Shown here piece after piece: positions 21,083-32,779 of a stretch of DNA of 64,000 nt (position 1 is its first letter; every line of letters begins with the position of its first letter). The translations under genes were made by a program, and so were the position numbers. This DNA is from Bedellia somnulentella (lineage: Eukaryota > Arthropoda > Insecta > Lepidoptera > Bedelliidae). The notes under the pieces are model-generated. The model worked only from the letters and a program-made list of their open reading frames with translations. It was not told the DNA's origin and made no database searches. The stretch covers positions 5,573,695-5,637,694 of the forward strand of contig OY755190.1 in NCBI GenBank assembly GCA_963576735.1, written 5' to 3'.

Positions 21083-21591
21083 TCATCAATATATGCAAGA
21101 TAGAATTTACAGTTAGAGACAGTATTCCCGTGATCGTGAAACGAGTTGAGATGGGTTTATATAAGTTATGGTGTATTTGTAAGAATATTGGAATATAGAA
21201 AGAATATTTACATGGCCTAGTGGTAGGCTAACTTCTACGTCCTGAGGTTGCGGGTTCGAATACTGCTGAAGTCTTTTATGTTATGAATTTCGACTATTGA
21301 TGTGATGTGTATGTATGTTTCCCGACTATAACTTTGCTAGTTTGCGCGGTAGTCACGTGGAAAGTTTTTTGCGACTTCCTCAACATTTATCGCCATATTT
21401 CTGCTAATTTACATAAAAACATAATAAAGTACTTAAATCTTTCTTAAAAATCACTATTTGTATGTTTGAACCGTATAAAAATTCGTTTGATTATTTTCGA
21501 GTTCATCGCGTTCAGTCAGAGAGGGATGCGGCCAGGGGCCTTCCTTATATAATATGTAACGAATTTCTTAAATATTACTATATTTTGATTA

Positions 21592-21790
21592 GCTATGTAG
21601 TATTGGCTTAGAATAGCTCATTTCTTCGCGTGGGTTTCGTACAGGGTAAGGGTTTTGGGGTCTATTAAGTGATCCATTACAAAATATTCTCTATTTTCCC
21701 TTCTAAACTTCCTAAAGCGACTGAGGAATCTCCAATCCTGAAACTTTGGCAACACCTTTTTTGGGATTTATAGCGTTTATATATTATGAT
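21592..21790 (+). mobile_element. Metulj-like SINE, old copy
   Basis: GCTATGTAGTATTGGCTTAG..., GGGATTTATAGCGT. Strongly diverged. Confidence 0.65.
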
Positions 21791-21949
21791 AATGTTATAA
21801 TGATTCTCACGCAATAAGTTTCTATTTTGGTAGTATATTTAAGGTAATAACTACCGTTTGCTATTCTGTATGATGCTCGCAAAACATATCTTTTAATTCC
21901 CAAGAGGTGTAAACACTTGATTATTCATGAATCATGACTATTTGATTGG

Positions 21950-22323
21950 TATGACGACGTGATAGCTCAATGGGTAGAACACCGGTAATCGTGCAAATGA
22001 CTAGTGTTCAAATCCCAGGTTGGGCCTACACCAATTTGTCTTTCCTAAAGATATATGTGTGGTTTATTTGTCATGGTTGTTAACGGTGAGAGAAAACATC
22101 GTGACTGAAAGCCACATGTCTGAGTTGTACTTAGTCATGTGACAGTGTATTCGTACAAAACGGCGAGAGGCAGGCCTTTCACGTGAGTACACTGACCAAG
22201 CAAAACGTGGGTACTCTGAACACCAGCTGGTGACAATGTCACGTGATGTTCAGAAGTATTTGTACCTCTGCCAACCCCTTTGAGGATATTAGGCGTGAAC
22301 GTTTATGTTATGTTATGTTTTAT
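21950..22323 (+). mobile_element. tRNA-derived SINE (ATGTT-tail family), full length
   Basis: tRNA-like head with A box TGATAGCTCAATGGGTAGA and B box GTTCAAATCCC, the joint GGGCCTACACCAATTTGTC, the body, and a TTATGTTATGTT tail. The best reference copy in the window. Confidence 0.88.
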
Positions 22324-22610
22324 GGATATCAATACACTATGTCAAAAAGTGGCCTAGGATTTGTTGACTGACTGAGTGAGCTATCGTGAACCCTTTTTAA
22401 ATTACGACCGTGAATATAAGATAATAGTTTGGTCAAAAAATTAGACAGCTCAATTTATTTCCATATGTTTTACATTATAATAACTAGATACTTGATTTGA
22501 CGTTAAATATGAGTTCCAAAAACACACAAATGAATATACAAAAAAAACTCTTTATTAAACTTCTTATGTAAATGGAGTGACTTAATTCAGGCTCATGGAT
22601 TTAGGTAAGA

Positions 22611-23393
22611 CTAGCTGACCCGACAGTCTTCGAACTGTCATAAAAGTTAAGTATGAACTGAAGTATCTATAACAAAGAAAATAAGAAATCGTACCGCGAT
22701 GTAGAAAGCAACGCAATATTCATACAATATGCTTTCAATTATCTTTATTCATACATATTCGCATAGTTGAATGTGAAAAAGAAGGATTAGTGCATCCTAT
22801 TATTCTAACCTAACACAAAAGCAAAGAAAATACGCAAAAAGACTTTGACCACCCGATATTCGAACCTGGGTCTTTCGTACTTAGTGTTTACCAAACGGTA
22901 TACCGCTACGCCACGCAGACATTTGTGTAAGTCTCAAATTTGTGATATCCTATATATCTAGTAGTCATACTATTGACAAACAATTAAATGGACAATTATT
23001 TTGATGAAAATGGATGAAACCCTTATTTTTTCCAAAAAGACTATTAATGAAGAGTCCGATAAAGTCGGTCCATGAAAAAAATAATCGTGTAAATATGGGG
23101 AACCATATAAAAGTTATGTTTTTTTATGCTCCTGTGGGAACCCTTGCGAAATCCGGGATAAATTATATCCTATATGTTGGCCAGGTGTATAACCTACATT
23201 CATTCCCAATTTGATCAAGATCGGTCCGGTAGAATTAACGTGATGAACGGACATACAGACAGACAGACAGACAGACATTTTTTTCAAAAATAGCAAATTT
23301 GGCTTCAGTATCGAAAATAAAACATATTCCACCGGTTTTTATTTTTTTTTCTTCAATGTACAGTTTTGACCTCGTTACAGTCTTATTATAGTA
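22611..23393 (-). mobile_element. Older nonautonomous Helitron, copy D, interrupted by copy B
   Basis: Its 3' end has a perfect hairpin GACAGT-TCGAAG-ACTGTC then GGGTCAGCTAG at 22611, host T next. Its 5' end resumes at 24362 after copy B. It carries a captured tRNA-like sequence (22850-22920) and a (GACA)n run. Confidence 0.72.
22850..22920 (-). other. tRNA-like sequence inside Helitron D
   Basis: In reverse: GTCTGCGTGGCGTAGCGGTA (A box), AACCTGGGT/GTTCGAATATC (B-box region). Not a clean cloverleaf; likely a captured or SINE-derived fragment. Confidence 0.45.
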
Positions 23394-24208
23394 CTAGTGG
23401 ATCGTCCCAGCTTCGCACGGGTAGCGTTGTTTTTTTAAATATCTGAGGTTTCTTTCTTCAGTCACTGCTCAAGCATTGTGAAATTCAGCGTAATGTTTTT
23501 AATTTATTAAATTTATAGCACTCCCTTAACAGTGTAGTTTGGTGATTTTGATTGCGCTTTAATAAACGGTTCAGTATTTCCGTTTAATAGCAATTACAAT
23601 AAAACGCCATGAAGTATTTATAACAATCTAAAAAATAAATCATTACGTTACGTAGGATGCAACTACTGGCGCCATCTAGTATGTGATATGTAAATTAGTA
23701 AAGATTTGGTTTCGATCACGGGCGCGATGGCTTATTTTATGAATAATTTCAGTGTTTGTCTACCGATTTCTATGATTCTTTTTTTATTGAATAGGTAATA
23801 ATGTTACCTTATTTAAATTAGGGATGAATGAGAGGTTTACAAACGTAAGAGTAAACAAATATAATCAGGATGTTCCGAACTGCTAAGCTATCAGGAATTA
23901 CACGTGTTATTGTGAGTCAACCATAAAAGATAGACATATACTGTTGAGAATTTTTTTTTAGATAATTTTATGAAGAATATTTCCGCCACACATGATTTCT
24001 ATGTAAGTTTAACCATTAAGGCTGCACACGCGACGGAAGCTTAAAAAATGAAGTGACTTCTCCCGTTTTCCCCAAATTTCCCAAAATTCCCCTTTACTTC
24101 TCTGCTGGAAAGTATACAAAAACCTGCGCAGGAGTATGAAGAATAATTGTACCAAGTTTCGTTAAAATCCGTCGAGTAGTTTTTGTTTCCATAAGGAACA
24201 TACAAACC

Positions 24209-24242
<34 letters not shown>

Positions 24243-24361
24243 AATTTTACTGATTGCATTTTTGGCATCAGTATCGATCCCTAATAACCACCTGATAGTT
24301 ATTTTGAAAATATATTTCATGTACAGAATTGACCTCTCTACAGATTTATTATAAGTATAGA
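23394..24361 (-). mobile_element. Nonautonomous Helitron, copy B (968 bp)
   Basis: Starts TCTATAC at 24361, ends CTAG at 23394, A and T as host bases. Inserted in the 5' end of Helitron D. Very close to copy A. Confidence 0.87.
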
Positions 24362-24762
24362 TAGATATAGTATAGATAGAAGATAGATAGAAGATATTTG
24401 AAACAGCCAAGTAAGATGTTTCGAGGTATAGTAGAAATCGATTTAAAGCAAGGGAATCTACCGACTGAATATAAAAAAATAATGAGATGATTATAGAATA
24501 TCCATTAAGCGAGAGATTAACTTTGATAAGAGAATGCAATTCAGATTCAACGAGACTAAAAAGCTAGATTGGGCACTTATCAAATTATTAGAAAAATCTG
24601 AATTAATATTAAAAATCTTATCAACTCATCGACATGTATGTTTCCTCTAATCTTATTGACGTTCAAACTGATCATCAATCAGAAAGACACCTCTGTTTCA
24701 GCGATAACACATCTTACCGCGACTAATTATTATTGGTCATTTCTACTGTACAATCATAGACT

Positions 24763-24984
24763 GTTTGCTGCGTAGTGTCGGCTTAGAATAACACTACCCC
24801 ATTTCTATCCGTGGGTGTACGTAAGAGGCGACTAAGGATATTGGGGTTTTTTAAGGAATTTTTGGGCGATGCGGTTGGAGACCCACAACCTTTATTTTTC
24901 CATCGTTTCCTCACTCAACTTCCAAAAGTGGCTGAGGTTTTTCTTATTCCAAAGCTCTGACTAGCCCTTCTGTATGTTTGTATG
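24763..24984 (+). mobile_element. Metulj-like SINE with 12-bp target duplication
   Basis: CAATCATAGACT at 24751-24762 and 24985-24996 flanks a plus copy with a short TGTATGTTTGTATG tail. Confidence 0.9.
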
Positions 24985-25076
24985 CAATCATAGACTATTC
25001 TATAGATACCTACTTCAGAAGTTCTTTGAAAAATAATAAAATTAATAAAAGACAAGTTTCCAAATATCATTTGAAG

Positions 25077-25124
25077 GCTACCCCTTCATGGGATTTACAG
25101 CCGTGAGTATATGTATGTATGTAA
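25077..25124 (+). mobile_element. Metulj-like SINE 3' fragment
   Basis: Only GGCTACCCCTTCATGGGATT to the (TATG)n tail. Confidence 0.75.
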
Positions 25125-25167
25125 GTATATATTTGATAATGGAAGCATCCCACAATATTAATGCTTT

Positions 25168-25587
25168 CATACATATACTCACAACCATAAATCCCAAAAT
25201 GTTCTAGAAATAAAGGACAAGATGGTAGAAATAAAGTATCGTTGGTGATGGGTCTCCAACCGCATCGCCCAAAAACCACTTAAAAAATCCCATACCGTTA
25301 GTCGCCTCTTACGACACCCGAAGGACCTATCCGACTTAGCTTAGGTACACTCCTTTGCCTCGCCAGGGCGGCCTTCAGCCACCCGGCACAACTGTCCAGG
25401 TGACGCCGCATAGGCCGCAGGGCCAGCAGCACCGAACCGGGGGGGTTTTAGTCAGTACAAGTCTGACATACCCCCGTCGCTCTCTCGAGTGGCGGGGGAT
25501 CCTATAAGGATTTCCCCCCGGTATAGAAAAAAAAAGACACCCGAAGGTAGAAAGGGGCAGTGACATTCTAAGCAGTCACTACACGGC
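25168..25587 (-). mobile_element. Metulj-like SINE split by a poly(A) retroposon
   Basis: Tail side CATACATATACTCACAACC, head side CTACACGGC; interrupted at 25325-25535. Confidence 0.82.
25325..25535 (+). mobile_element. 5'-truncated non-LTR retrotransposon tail (R1/Jockey-like 3'UTR) with poly(A)
   Basis: A GC-rich 211-bp insert ends ATTTCCCCCCGGTATAG plus nine or more A. GACACCCGAAGG is present at 25313-25324 and 25536-25547 as a 12-bp target duplication. Confidence 0.85.
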
Positions 25588-25846
25588 ATTTCGGCATTAA
25601 AGATAGTTTATAACAAACACGTCTTAAATCTATTTATAGTGGGACTGTTTGGATCGGCATTCCCAAAACCAAAGAACTACATATAGCATATATAATATTG
25701 GTTTGGATGTTGATATTTATAGTTCAAGTTCTCATTCAATAAAATTGGCCTGGCGTGTTAATACTTTGAGAGCTAATTTTAAGTTGGGCCAAAACATGTT
25801 CTTACTTTTTATGCTTATTTAATGTTATTGCGTCTGTCAGTTTTAT

Positions 25847-26226
25847 GAGACGACATGATAGTCCAGTGGGTAGAACACCCGCCCGAAAACAGAAGGGCGT
25901 GAGTTCCAATCCTAGGTCGGGCCTACACCAATTTGTTTTTTCTAAAGTCATATGTGTGGTTAATTTATCATGGTTGTTAATGGTGAGGGAAAACATCGTG
26001 AGGAAACCCACATGGCTGAGTTGTACTTAGTCATGTGACAGTGTATTCGTACAAAACGGCGATAGGCCTGCCCCCTATCACGTGAGTACACTGTCTAAGC
26101 AAAACGTGGGTACCTTCTCTGGACACTAGATGGCGGTGCCATGTGAGTTCAGAAGTATTGGTACCTCTGCCAACCCCTTCGGGGATAAACGGCGTGAACG
26201 TTTATGTTATGTTATGTTATGTTATG
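25847..26226 (+). mobile_element. tRNA-derived SINE (ATGTT-tail family), full length
   Basis: Head with GATAGTCCAGTGGGTAGAAC and GAGTTCCAATCC, the body, then four ATGTT units at the tail. Confidence 0.87.
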
Positions 26227-26280
26227 TCAGTTTTATCTGTAGCACATTTTTTTTAAATATATATTATCTGTCTTTAAACT

Positions 26281-26460
26281 TTGAGACGACCACCACCACG
26301 AACGGATGACACATTTAGATCAAATAGAGAATATATATTCAATTTAAAAGCAGGCAGTCTGAAGTATTCTTCTATAGAAGGGCGTGTATGTCAAGTGGTG
26401 ATTGATAGGCTCTACCTACCCCATTGGGAACTACTGATATCAGTATATGTACGTATATTA
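26281..26460 (+). mobile_element. RTE-type LINE remnant
   Basis: GACGACCACCACCACGAACG, ACACATTTAGATCAAATAG, then GTGATTGATAGGCTCTACCT and CAGTATATGTACGTAT match the RTE 3' end. Diverged. Confidence 0.6.
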
Positions 26461-26562
26461 AACTGTATACTAATTTCAAAGTTATTAAAGGATTTGTAAC
26501 TATTGATTTTAAACCTAAACTGAATTTCTTTCCAAATTGAATTTGCCAGCTTATAGAATAGA

Positions 26563-26797
26563 ATAGAAAACTCTTTATTGCACATCAAATATGGAAAAAC
26601 ATTTACAAATACACAGAATTAATTAACAAAAGTACAATCACTAAAAGCAGACAACCTTTGAATGGGGAGGTCAATAAATTGTAGTCATGTGAGATAGATG
26701 TCCAACAACATGGCCAATGTGAATCTTATTGGGAATCAAACCTGACCGACCCTCTAAATTGAGAGCCGAAAACTCTACTGCTAGACCACAAAGGAAG
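26563..26797 (-). mobile_element. tRNA-derived SINE with TTCTA tail
   Basis: Reverse head TGGTCTAGCAGTAGAG (A box) and GGTTTGATTCCC (B box). The 3' tail on the left is (TAGAA)n followed by AACTCTTTATTGCAC in reverse. Confidence 0.72.
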
Positions 26798-26799
26798 AA

Positions 26800-28066
26800 G
26801 AAATTCCTAAAAATGTATAAAACCCAAATGTTCGTTTCGTATGTCTACCTGATTTAAACATACATTGGATTAAATTGGTTTTGATGGAAAACAATAAATT
26901 AACCTCAAAAATGGATTCTGATTAACCCCGCTATTAAAAATTTATATGTGGAGCATCAATTGAGAAAACTATTATAAATCGTTTAGGAAATAACAATCAA
27001 TCCTTGGTCTTGCAAAATGTTTGATAACCGTTTGACCTAAATTCAAATCATAACTTCTGAGACTAGCAAAGTGATTCATTCTGTGATTCAGTTTGCTACT
27101 CATCACCACCGACCGGATTAGCGGATAAAGTTCAAAACCCCTTTAAAATTAATTCCTAGGCGAAATGCGCCTCTACTCAAAGGCTAACCTTCTATTCTAA
27201 TGTACTATGTAGTTGGCGGTAAGTGCCACGGATTTCCGCAGCTATCTATCCCGGCATGGCAAACCACTGTACATAGACCTAGTGGTCATCTAATTATTCT
27301 AACATCTCAAAACCATCTTATCTGTTCAGGTCCATGCTATTGCTGAACCCTTACGATATCTCTTGCCTATTGCAGAAACACAGGAAAGATCCCATCAAAG
27401 CCTGGTGATTCGAAACGGTTACATTGGAATACTTCATCGTCCATTCAATTCGGTTCTGGGAGAATAACGAGTGCGAGCAGAGCGAGTCTGCTGCGGAAGC
27501 TATTATTATAGGCTATTTTTTCAGATTTCATTTTAATGTATTCCAATTTTAATTCCATAATAGTTTGTTTATCATCAGTTTGTTATCTTCCTTAGTCTCG
27601 CCGCTTTATTAATAGATTCGATGGATTCACAGGACTTTCGCCAGGCTGGCCTCTTTAGGGACCTAATTCTTTTTTTAGGTGTCTAACATACGAATCTAGT
27701 TTTCAGATAGTCTGGTGTTTCTTGCTCCATTAAAGAGTTTACGTAGTTTACGGTTTTTCCAACATACAGGTTCCGACAACTGACATTCTTTCTCCGGAAG
27801 TTGGTCGTTGAAGTATTATTTAATTCAAATATTCGTGATATTTCAAATAAATGGGTTATAGCTGCGGTCAGATTTTGAAGGTTGTATTTAATTTCAAAGT
27901 AAGGCACACATGGGTATTGAGATTACTTTTTAAAAGATATTTACATTTAAGCACATTTGCCCACTTGTTGCAAAAAAAACATTTAATGTTTTTTTATTAA
28001 CTTATTACGTTTAGGTGAGGGGGCTAACCTTGGTTGTCTATCTCTTTTAGATGAAATATGATCTTT
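26800..28066. other. Stretch without recognised gene
   Basis: A 74-codon minus ORF (27683-27907) resembles nothing I recognise. The 27080-27490 part is less AT-rich than its surroundings, but I find no motif or splice-bounded frame. Confidence 0.4.
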
Positions 28067-28256
28067 AAACCTAATCATACATACTACATATAATCACGGC
28101 TATAAATCCCTAGAAGGGGTAGCCAGAGCTAAGGAATTAGAAATTCCTCAGCCACTTTTGGAAATGTGAGTGGGGAAAATATGGTAAAAATAAAGGTTGT
28201 TGGTGATGGGTCTCCAACCGCATCGCCCAACAATCCATTAAAGGCCCCAATACCGT

Positions 28257-29820
28257 GCGTGCGTTAAGCTGGCGTACCATGAAGCTGTATCGAGCTGGTT
28301 ACTATGTCAAAAAACTCTGCATAAATAGTGCCTAATTAGTGTAAAACTAAAAAAAATAGTGCCTCTTTAGTTTAGGAAATAAACACCGTTTTCACTGTGT
28401 ACGCTAGCGTAACGTCAAGCTAGCGTACACATCGACGTACTCGAAAACGGCTAATTGTAAAGCAACAGAGTTTACACGAAAAAACTCTTCCTAAATACTT
28501 CTCCCGTTATGCAAAATTTCATAACGATTGATCTTGTAGGAACAGAGATATTGAACAAGACTTTTCAATGACATACCGTCCTGGCGTTATGCCAGCGTAC
28601 ACAAATAGTGCTTATAGAAAGGGACCTTTTCTTTTAATAAACTCTATATGTATAAATAGTGCGTGAAATTCTGCCTCTCGTAGTGTAAAAATTTTATGCT
28701 AATACGCAGTGGAAAGATTTAAAAAATCTATGTTAAGTTTTAGAAACAAATGAATAGATGTACAGACGCGATCAAAATGTAATTGATGTAAAATATAACT
28801 TCGTATATGCTTCTACTTTTGTTATTTGTATTAATAATTTGTTTATTTTGTACTAATACGTAACAGATAGATAAATAAACAACATCTATACTAATATTAT
28901 AAAGAGGAAAGATTTCTTGGTTTGCGAATGAATAGGCTCCGAAACTACTGGACCAATTTCAAAAATTCTTTCACCTTTGGAAAGCTACATTGCTTATACT
29001 GTGATTTTTTACGTATGTACTTGTTTATTTTACAGTAACATTATATGTTCTATGAGGCCATTTAGGCCAAGAAAATAGTACTAAAAAAATGTACTGTGTA
29101 CTGTAATAATTAATACCTAGTTGTTTATGGCAAATTAAATATAAGTTTTATGATAAACCTATTTCTTTTTATTTTTCCATTTTTTTACTATTTCATTTGC
29201 ACTTCGAGCTGTATTTATAGGTAAATAAAGTTAATATTCTCCTAGATCGGTATTTGACCCACGTTTCAGTTTCAATTATAATTTTTGGAAAAAAAATACA
29301 AAGCACTTTTCATCATACCTGTACCTGTACTATGAACAGAAATTAACACAGAATTTTTAATTAATCCACTGCGTATTTGCATTAAGTTTTTACACTAAGA
29401 GGGGCAGAATTTGACGCACTATTTATACATATAGAGTTTATTAAAAGAAAAGGTCCCTTTCTATAAGCACTATTTGTGTACGCTGGCATAACGCCAGGAC
29501 GGTTTGCATTGAAAAGTCTTGTTCAATATCTCTGTTCCTACAAGATCAATCGTTATGAAATTTTGCATAACGGGAGAAGTATTTGGGAAGAGTTTTTTCG
29601 TGTAAACTCTGTTGCTTTACAATTAGCCGTTTTCGAGTACGTCGATGTGTACGCTAGCTTGACGTTACGCCAGCGTACACAGTGAAAATGGTGTTTATTT
29701 CCTAAACTAAAGAGGCACTATTTTTTTTAGTTTTACACTAATTAGGCACTATTTATGCAGAGTTTTTTGACATAGTAACCAGCTCGATACAGCTTCATGG
29801 TACGCCAGCTTAACGCACGC
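28257..29820. mobile_element. Foldback transposon with about 457-bp inverted repeats and 8-bp target duplication
   Basis: The ends GCGTGCGTTAAGCTGGCG at 28257 and its complement at 29820 are flanked by AATACCGT (28249-28256, 29821-29828). Arms 28257-28713 and 29365-29820 match with few differences. Each arm carries subterminal GTGTACGCTAGC...GCTAGCGTACAC palindromes (28397-28430) and a CTGGCGTTATGCCAG stem. The 650-bp centre has no transposase frame but a Helitron 5'-end-like sequence at 28885. An 8-bp duplication fits hAT or P-type transposition, but the termini do not show a hAT signature. Confidence 0.88.
28885..28995 (+). mobile_element. Helitron 5'-end fragment (Lep1-like)
   Basis: A|TCTATACTAATATTATAAAGAGGAAAGATTT is the usual start of this lepidopteran family (given in two halves: TCTATACTAATATTATAAA and GAGGAAAGATTT). 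No matching 3' end before the right foldback arm. Confidence 0.6.
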
Positions 29821-30143
29821 AATACCGTTAGTCGCCTCTTACGTACACCCACCGGAAGAAATTCAAACCTAATCGTAATAAATTTATATTAAATACTAAT
29901 AGGTTACCCTAAAGTCACGGTGCCGATTATGTCCTGACGCGCTGCGGTGGTGACGAAAAAGCAAGTCGTCAGAATCGACACAATCGACAATCGATTACCA
30001 TTTCCATTAGTAATCGAATCGACATGTCACATTACATTATGTTTGTTCGACCATTGCCGTTTGGGTATTTCCGGATTCTACGGTATTTTGGTGATATAAA
30101 CTGATTCGTACAATATGTTATTTTCTACCGGTCACAATCTTAA

Positions 30144-30354
30144 GTTGTGTAGTGTAGATTTATAACAGCACTAACTTCTTTCCGTGGGTAATAATAAGAG
30201 GCGGCTAAGGGTATTGGGGCTTTTTAAGTGATTTTTCAGCGATGTGGTTGATACCCATAACCAAAAATATCAACTTTACAATCGTTTCCCCACTCAACTT
30301 CAAATGTGGCTGAGGAATTTTTTATTCCGATGCTCTGACTATAAGTATGTATGT
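30144..30354 (+). mobile_element. Metulj-like SINE with target duplication, old copy
   Basis: ACAATCTTAA at 30134-30143 and 30355-30364 flanks GTTGTGTAGTGTAGATT... to ATAAGTATGTATG. Confidence 0.8.
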
Positions 30355-30689
30355 ACAATCTTAATAACTTTCTATAGAAAATCATCCCTTTATTAAGTTT
30401 TCTTTTATATTTAAACAGATATTTTAGATATATCATATTCAAGATATATAATGTAGATATGACAAAATAATTGTATTAGGCTCTTTTTGAAATAAAGATG
30501 CCAAGACAAGCCCATATGACTCGCACTGTCAAATAGTTATCAGATCTCATGTAGAGCCAAGCTTCTAACACTACACGCCCTAACTCTACAAGGCCTAACT
30601 TCACAAACTCTACACCTTAGTCAAAATATGTGGCTTGGCCATTTCGCTACATTCACATCGGCGTAAGGTGAAAAATCAATTCACTGTTC

Positions 30690-31145
30690 ATTACTTTTGT
30701 GTTATACAATAGTTCTTGTAGTAACGAACCCCCTAGTTTAAGGGGTTGGAGGATGAAAGTTACAAGTTTAATAATTTTTTTGTTGTTTGTGTGCTAATAC
30801 TAGATTACATACAAAATTTCAGCTTTCTAGGACATTAGGAAATACCTTAATAATTTTGATGATCATCAGTGAGTCAGTGACGAAATCAGCGTTTTTTAGA
30901 TATTAATAAAATCTGAAGTATAAAAGCTAATGTAATTAAAACTTAATATGTTCAATAAGTCCGCTATTGACAATATATCCCGAAAATTTTGTTGATCTAG
31001 CATTATCCAAACCCAAGTTATGAGGGTTCAAAAAAACGACGAAGCGCTTCGAGAAAAGGTAGGTAGTGCCCGTGCGCTTCGCTTGGTTCGTCTTGGCGGG
31101 GGCACTACCGTGCCCCCAGATTTATTATTATTATTATATTATTAT
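30690..31145 (+). mobile_element. Retroposon-like 3' end with (ATT)n tail
   Basis: AACCCCCTAGTTTAAGGGG, GGCGGGGGCACTACCGTGCC and a TTATTATTATTATT tail. The arrangement is typical of a LINE 3'UTR in Lepidoptera; the family is not identified. Confidence 0.5.
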
Positions 31146-31380
31146 GATTTCAACATTGTTGGCTAACCATTTTTGCACTCCGAATAAATATTTACCTAAG
31201 TTGTATAAGTTTAAAAAAAACCTGATCAATTGGAATCAAACGGATGGCCAGTCATTTAAGAATGCGCAAATATATATAAATAAAGAGTAGGATCTCGTGT
31301 AAGTCTGAAATTAATATCCTAGACATGCTACCACAAAAATAAGAGTACAATCTACTAACCCCATTTATTTATTATTTCTG

Positions 31381-31566
31381 CTCGTGGGTGACGATTAAGG
31401 GTATTGGGGGTTTCGAAGAAGTTGTTGGACGTGGCGGTTGGATCCCAAACACCTAAAATCTATATTTTACAGCCTTTTCTCAACTTAACATCCAAAAGTG
31501 GCTGGTATTATCTTATTCTGAAGCTCTGGCTACCACTTCTAGGGGTTTACAGCCGTGAGTATATAT
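31381..31566 (+). mobile_element. Metulj-like SINE, old truncated copy
   Basis: CTCGTGGGTGACGATTAAGG... to TTACAGCCGTGAGTATATAT. Confidence 0.68.
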
Positions 31567-31657
31567 AACTTGTATAAGTACAACCTACATTTGCTAGCAG
31601 ACGTATAAACCAAAGAAGTGGGCAGAACCTCTGGAACTGTATCTCAGCAGGGAACAC

Positions 31658-31733
31658 AACATACATACATTCATATACGCATGGCTATCAATCCCTATAA
31701 AAGGGGTAACATGATCTATAGAGTTCCAAAACC
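31658..31733 (-). mobile_element. Metulj-like SINE 3' fragment
   Basis: ACATACATACATTCATATACGC, GGCTATCAATCCCTATAAAA, then ACCCTCAG. Confidence 0.6.
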
Positions 31734-31943
31734 CTCAGTCATTATTTTAAAATATTCAATAAAGAGTTTTTCTGTTCTATTCTATAAGTATGTTTTCAAC
31801 GCCTAGCATATTGTTATTCATATGACAACAAGAATGCAAAGGCTGTCTTAAAGAACCTTGCTATAGTCAAAGATGAGGCGTCAATATTAATATCCTAGCT
31901 GAATATAAATCTGTGTAGCAATTATAACAGCGAAATTAGTTTG

Positions 31944-32191
31944 ACATATATACATACATATACTCACGGCCATATATCCCTAAAAGGGATAGCCAGAGCT
32001 TCCGAGCCAGAAACTCCTCAGCCACATTTGGAAGTTGATAGGGGAGAAGATGATAGAAATAAACTATCGTTGGCGATGGGTCTCCAACCGCATCGCCCAA
32101 AAACCACCTAAAAAGCTACATACCCTTAGGCGGTTCTTCTTACACCCTTAGATAGAAAGGGGTAGTGACATTCTAAGCCTGCACTTCACGG
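31944..32191 (-). mobile_element. Metulj-like SINE
   Basis: Minus copy of the AAATGTGGC/TTTGGGA subfamily, tail to CACTTCACGGC. Confidence 0.85.
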
Positions 32192-32436
32192 CATACGTAG
32201 TTTTATCAAACATAATATATTATTTTAAATAAAATTGAACCGACTTCAGCTAAGCTTTCATACAAAATCGATAATCAATAGGGTAGTCATTTACATTTTG
32301 TTTTATTTTATAACCACGTTATCGAACCCCATGAAAATTAAATGGGACGACTCTTAAAACAACCGTTGAAATTATTATTGAAAGTTGAGGGAGAAGTCGC
32401 GTAACACACATACAAAACAAAAACATACAATCGAAT

Positions 32437-32776
32437 AGATTGGACGACGTGATCTATTCGAGTCGATTCTAATCCCGGTTCGGGCCTACACCAATTTGTC
32501 TTTTCTAAAGACATATGTGTGGTTAATTTATCATGGTTGTTAACGGTGAGGGAAAACATCGTGAGGAAACCTACAATGCCGAGTTGTACTTAGCCATGTG
32601 ACAGTGTATTCGTACAAAACGGCGATAGGCCTGCCCCCTATCATGTGAGTACACTGTCTAAGCAAAATGTGGGTACCTACTTTAGGCACTAGGTGGCGCT
32701 GTCACGTGCTGTTAGAATTATTGGTACTTCTGCCAACACCTTCGGGGGTAAACGGTCTGAACGTTTATGTTATGTT
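32437..32776 (+). mobile_element. tRNA-derived SINE (ATGTT-tail family)
   Basis: Damaged head (GACGACGTGATCTATTCGAG, TCTAATCCCGG), intact body, tail TTTATGTTATG. Confidence 0.82.
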
Positions 32777-32779
32777 TAG

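Larger units (their letters stand above)
20607..21330. repeat. Diverged tandem duplication covering the TATA region and a SINE head
   Basis: CTCATCAATATATGCAAG plus the following AGTTAGA, GAGTTGAGATGGG, AAGTTATGRTGTATTT and a tRNA-like head recur at 21083, period about 476. Copy 1 holds the TATA box and a nested MITE. Confidence 0.7.
28077..29864 (-). mobile_element. Metulj-like SINE split by a foldback element
   Basis: SINE parts at 28077-28256 and 29829-29864, flanked by AAACCTAATC (28067-28076, 29865-29874). The 5' end is truncated. Confidence 0.87.
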
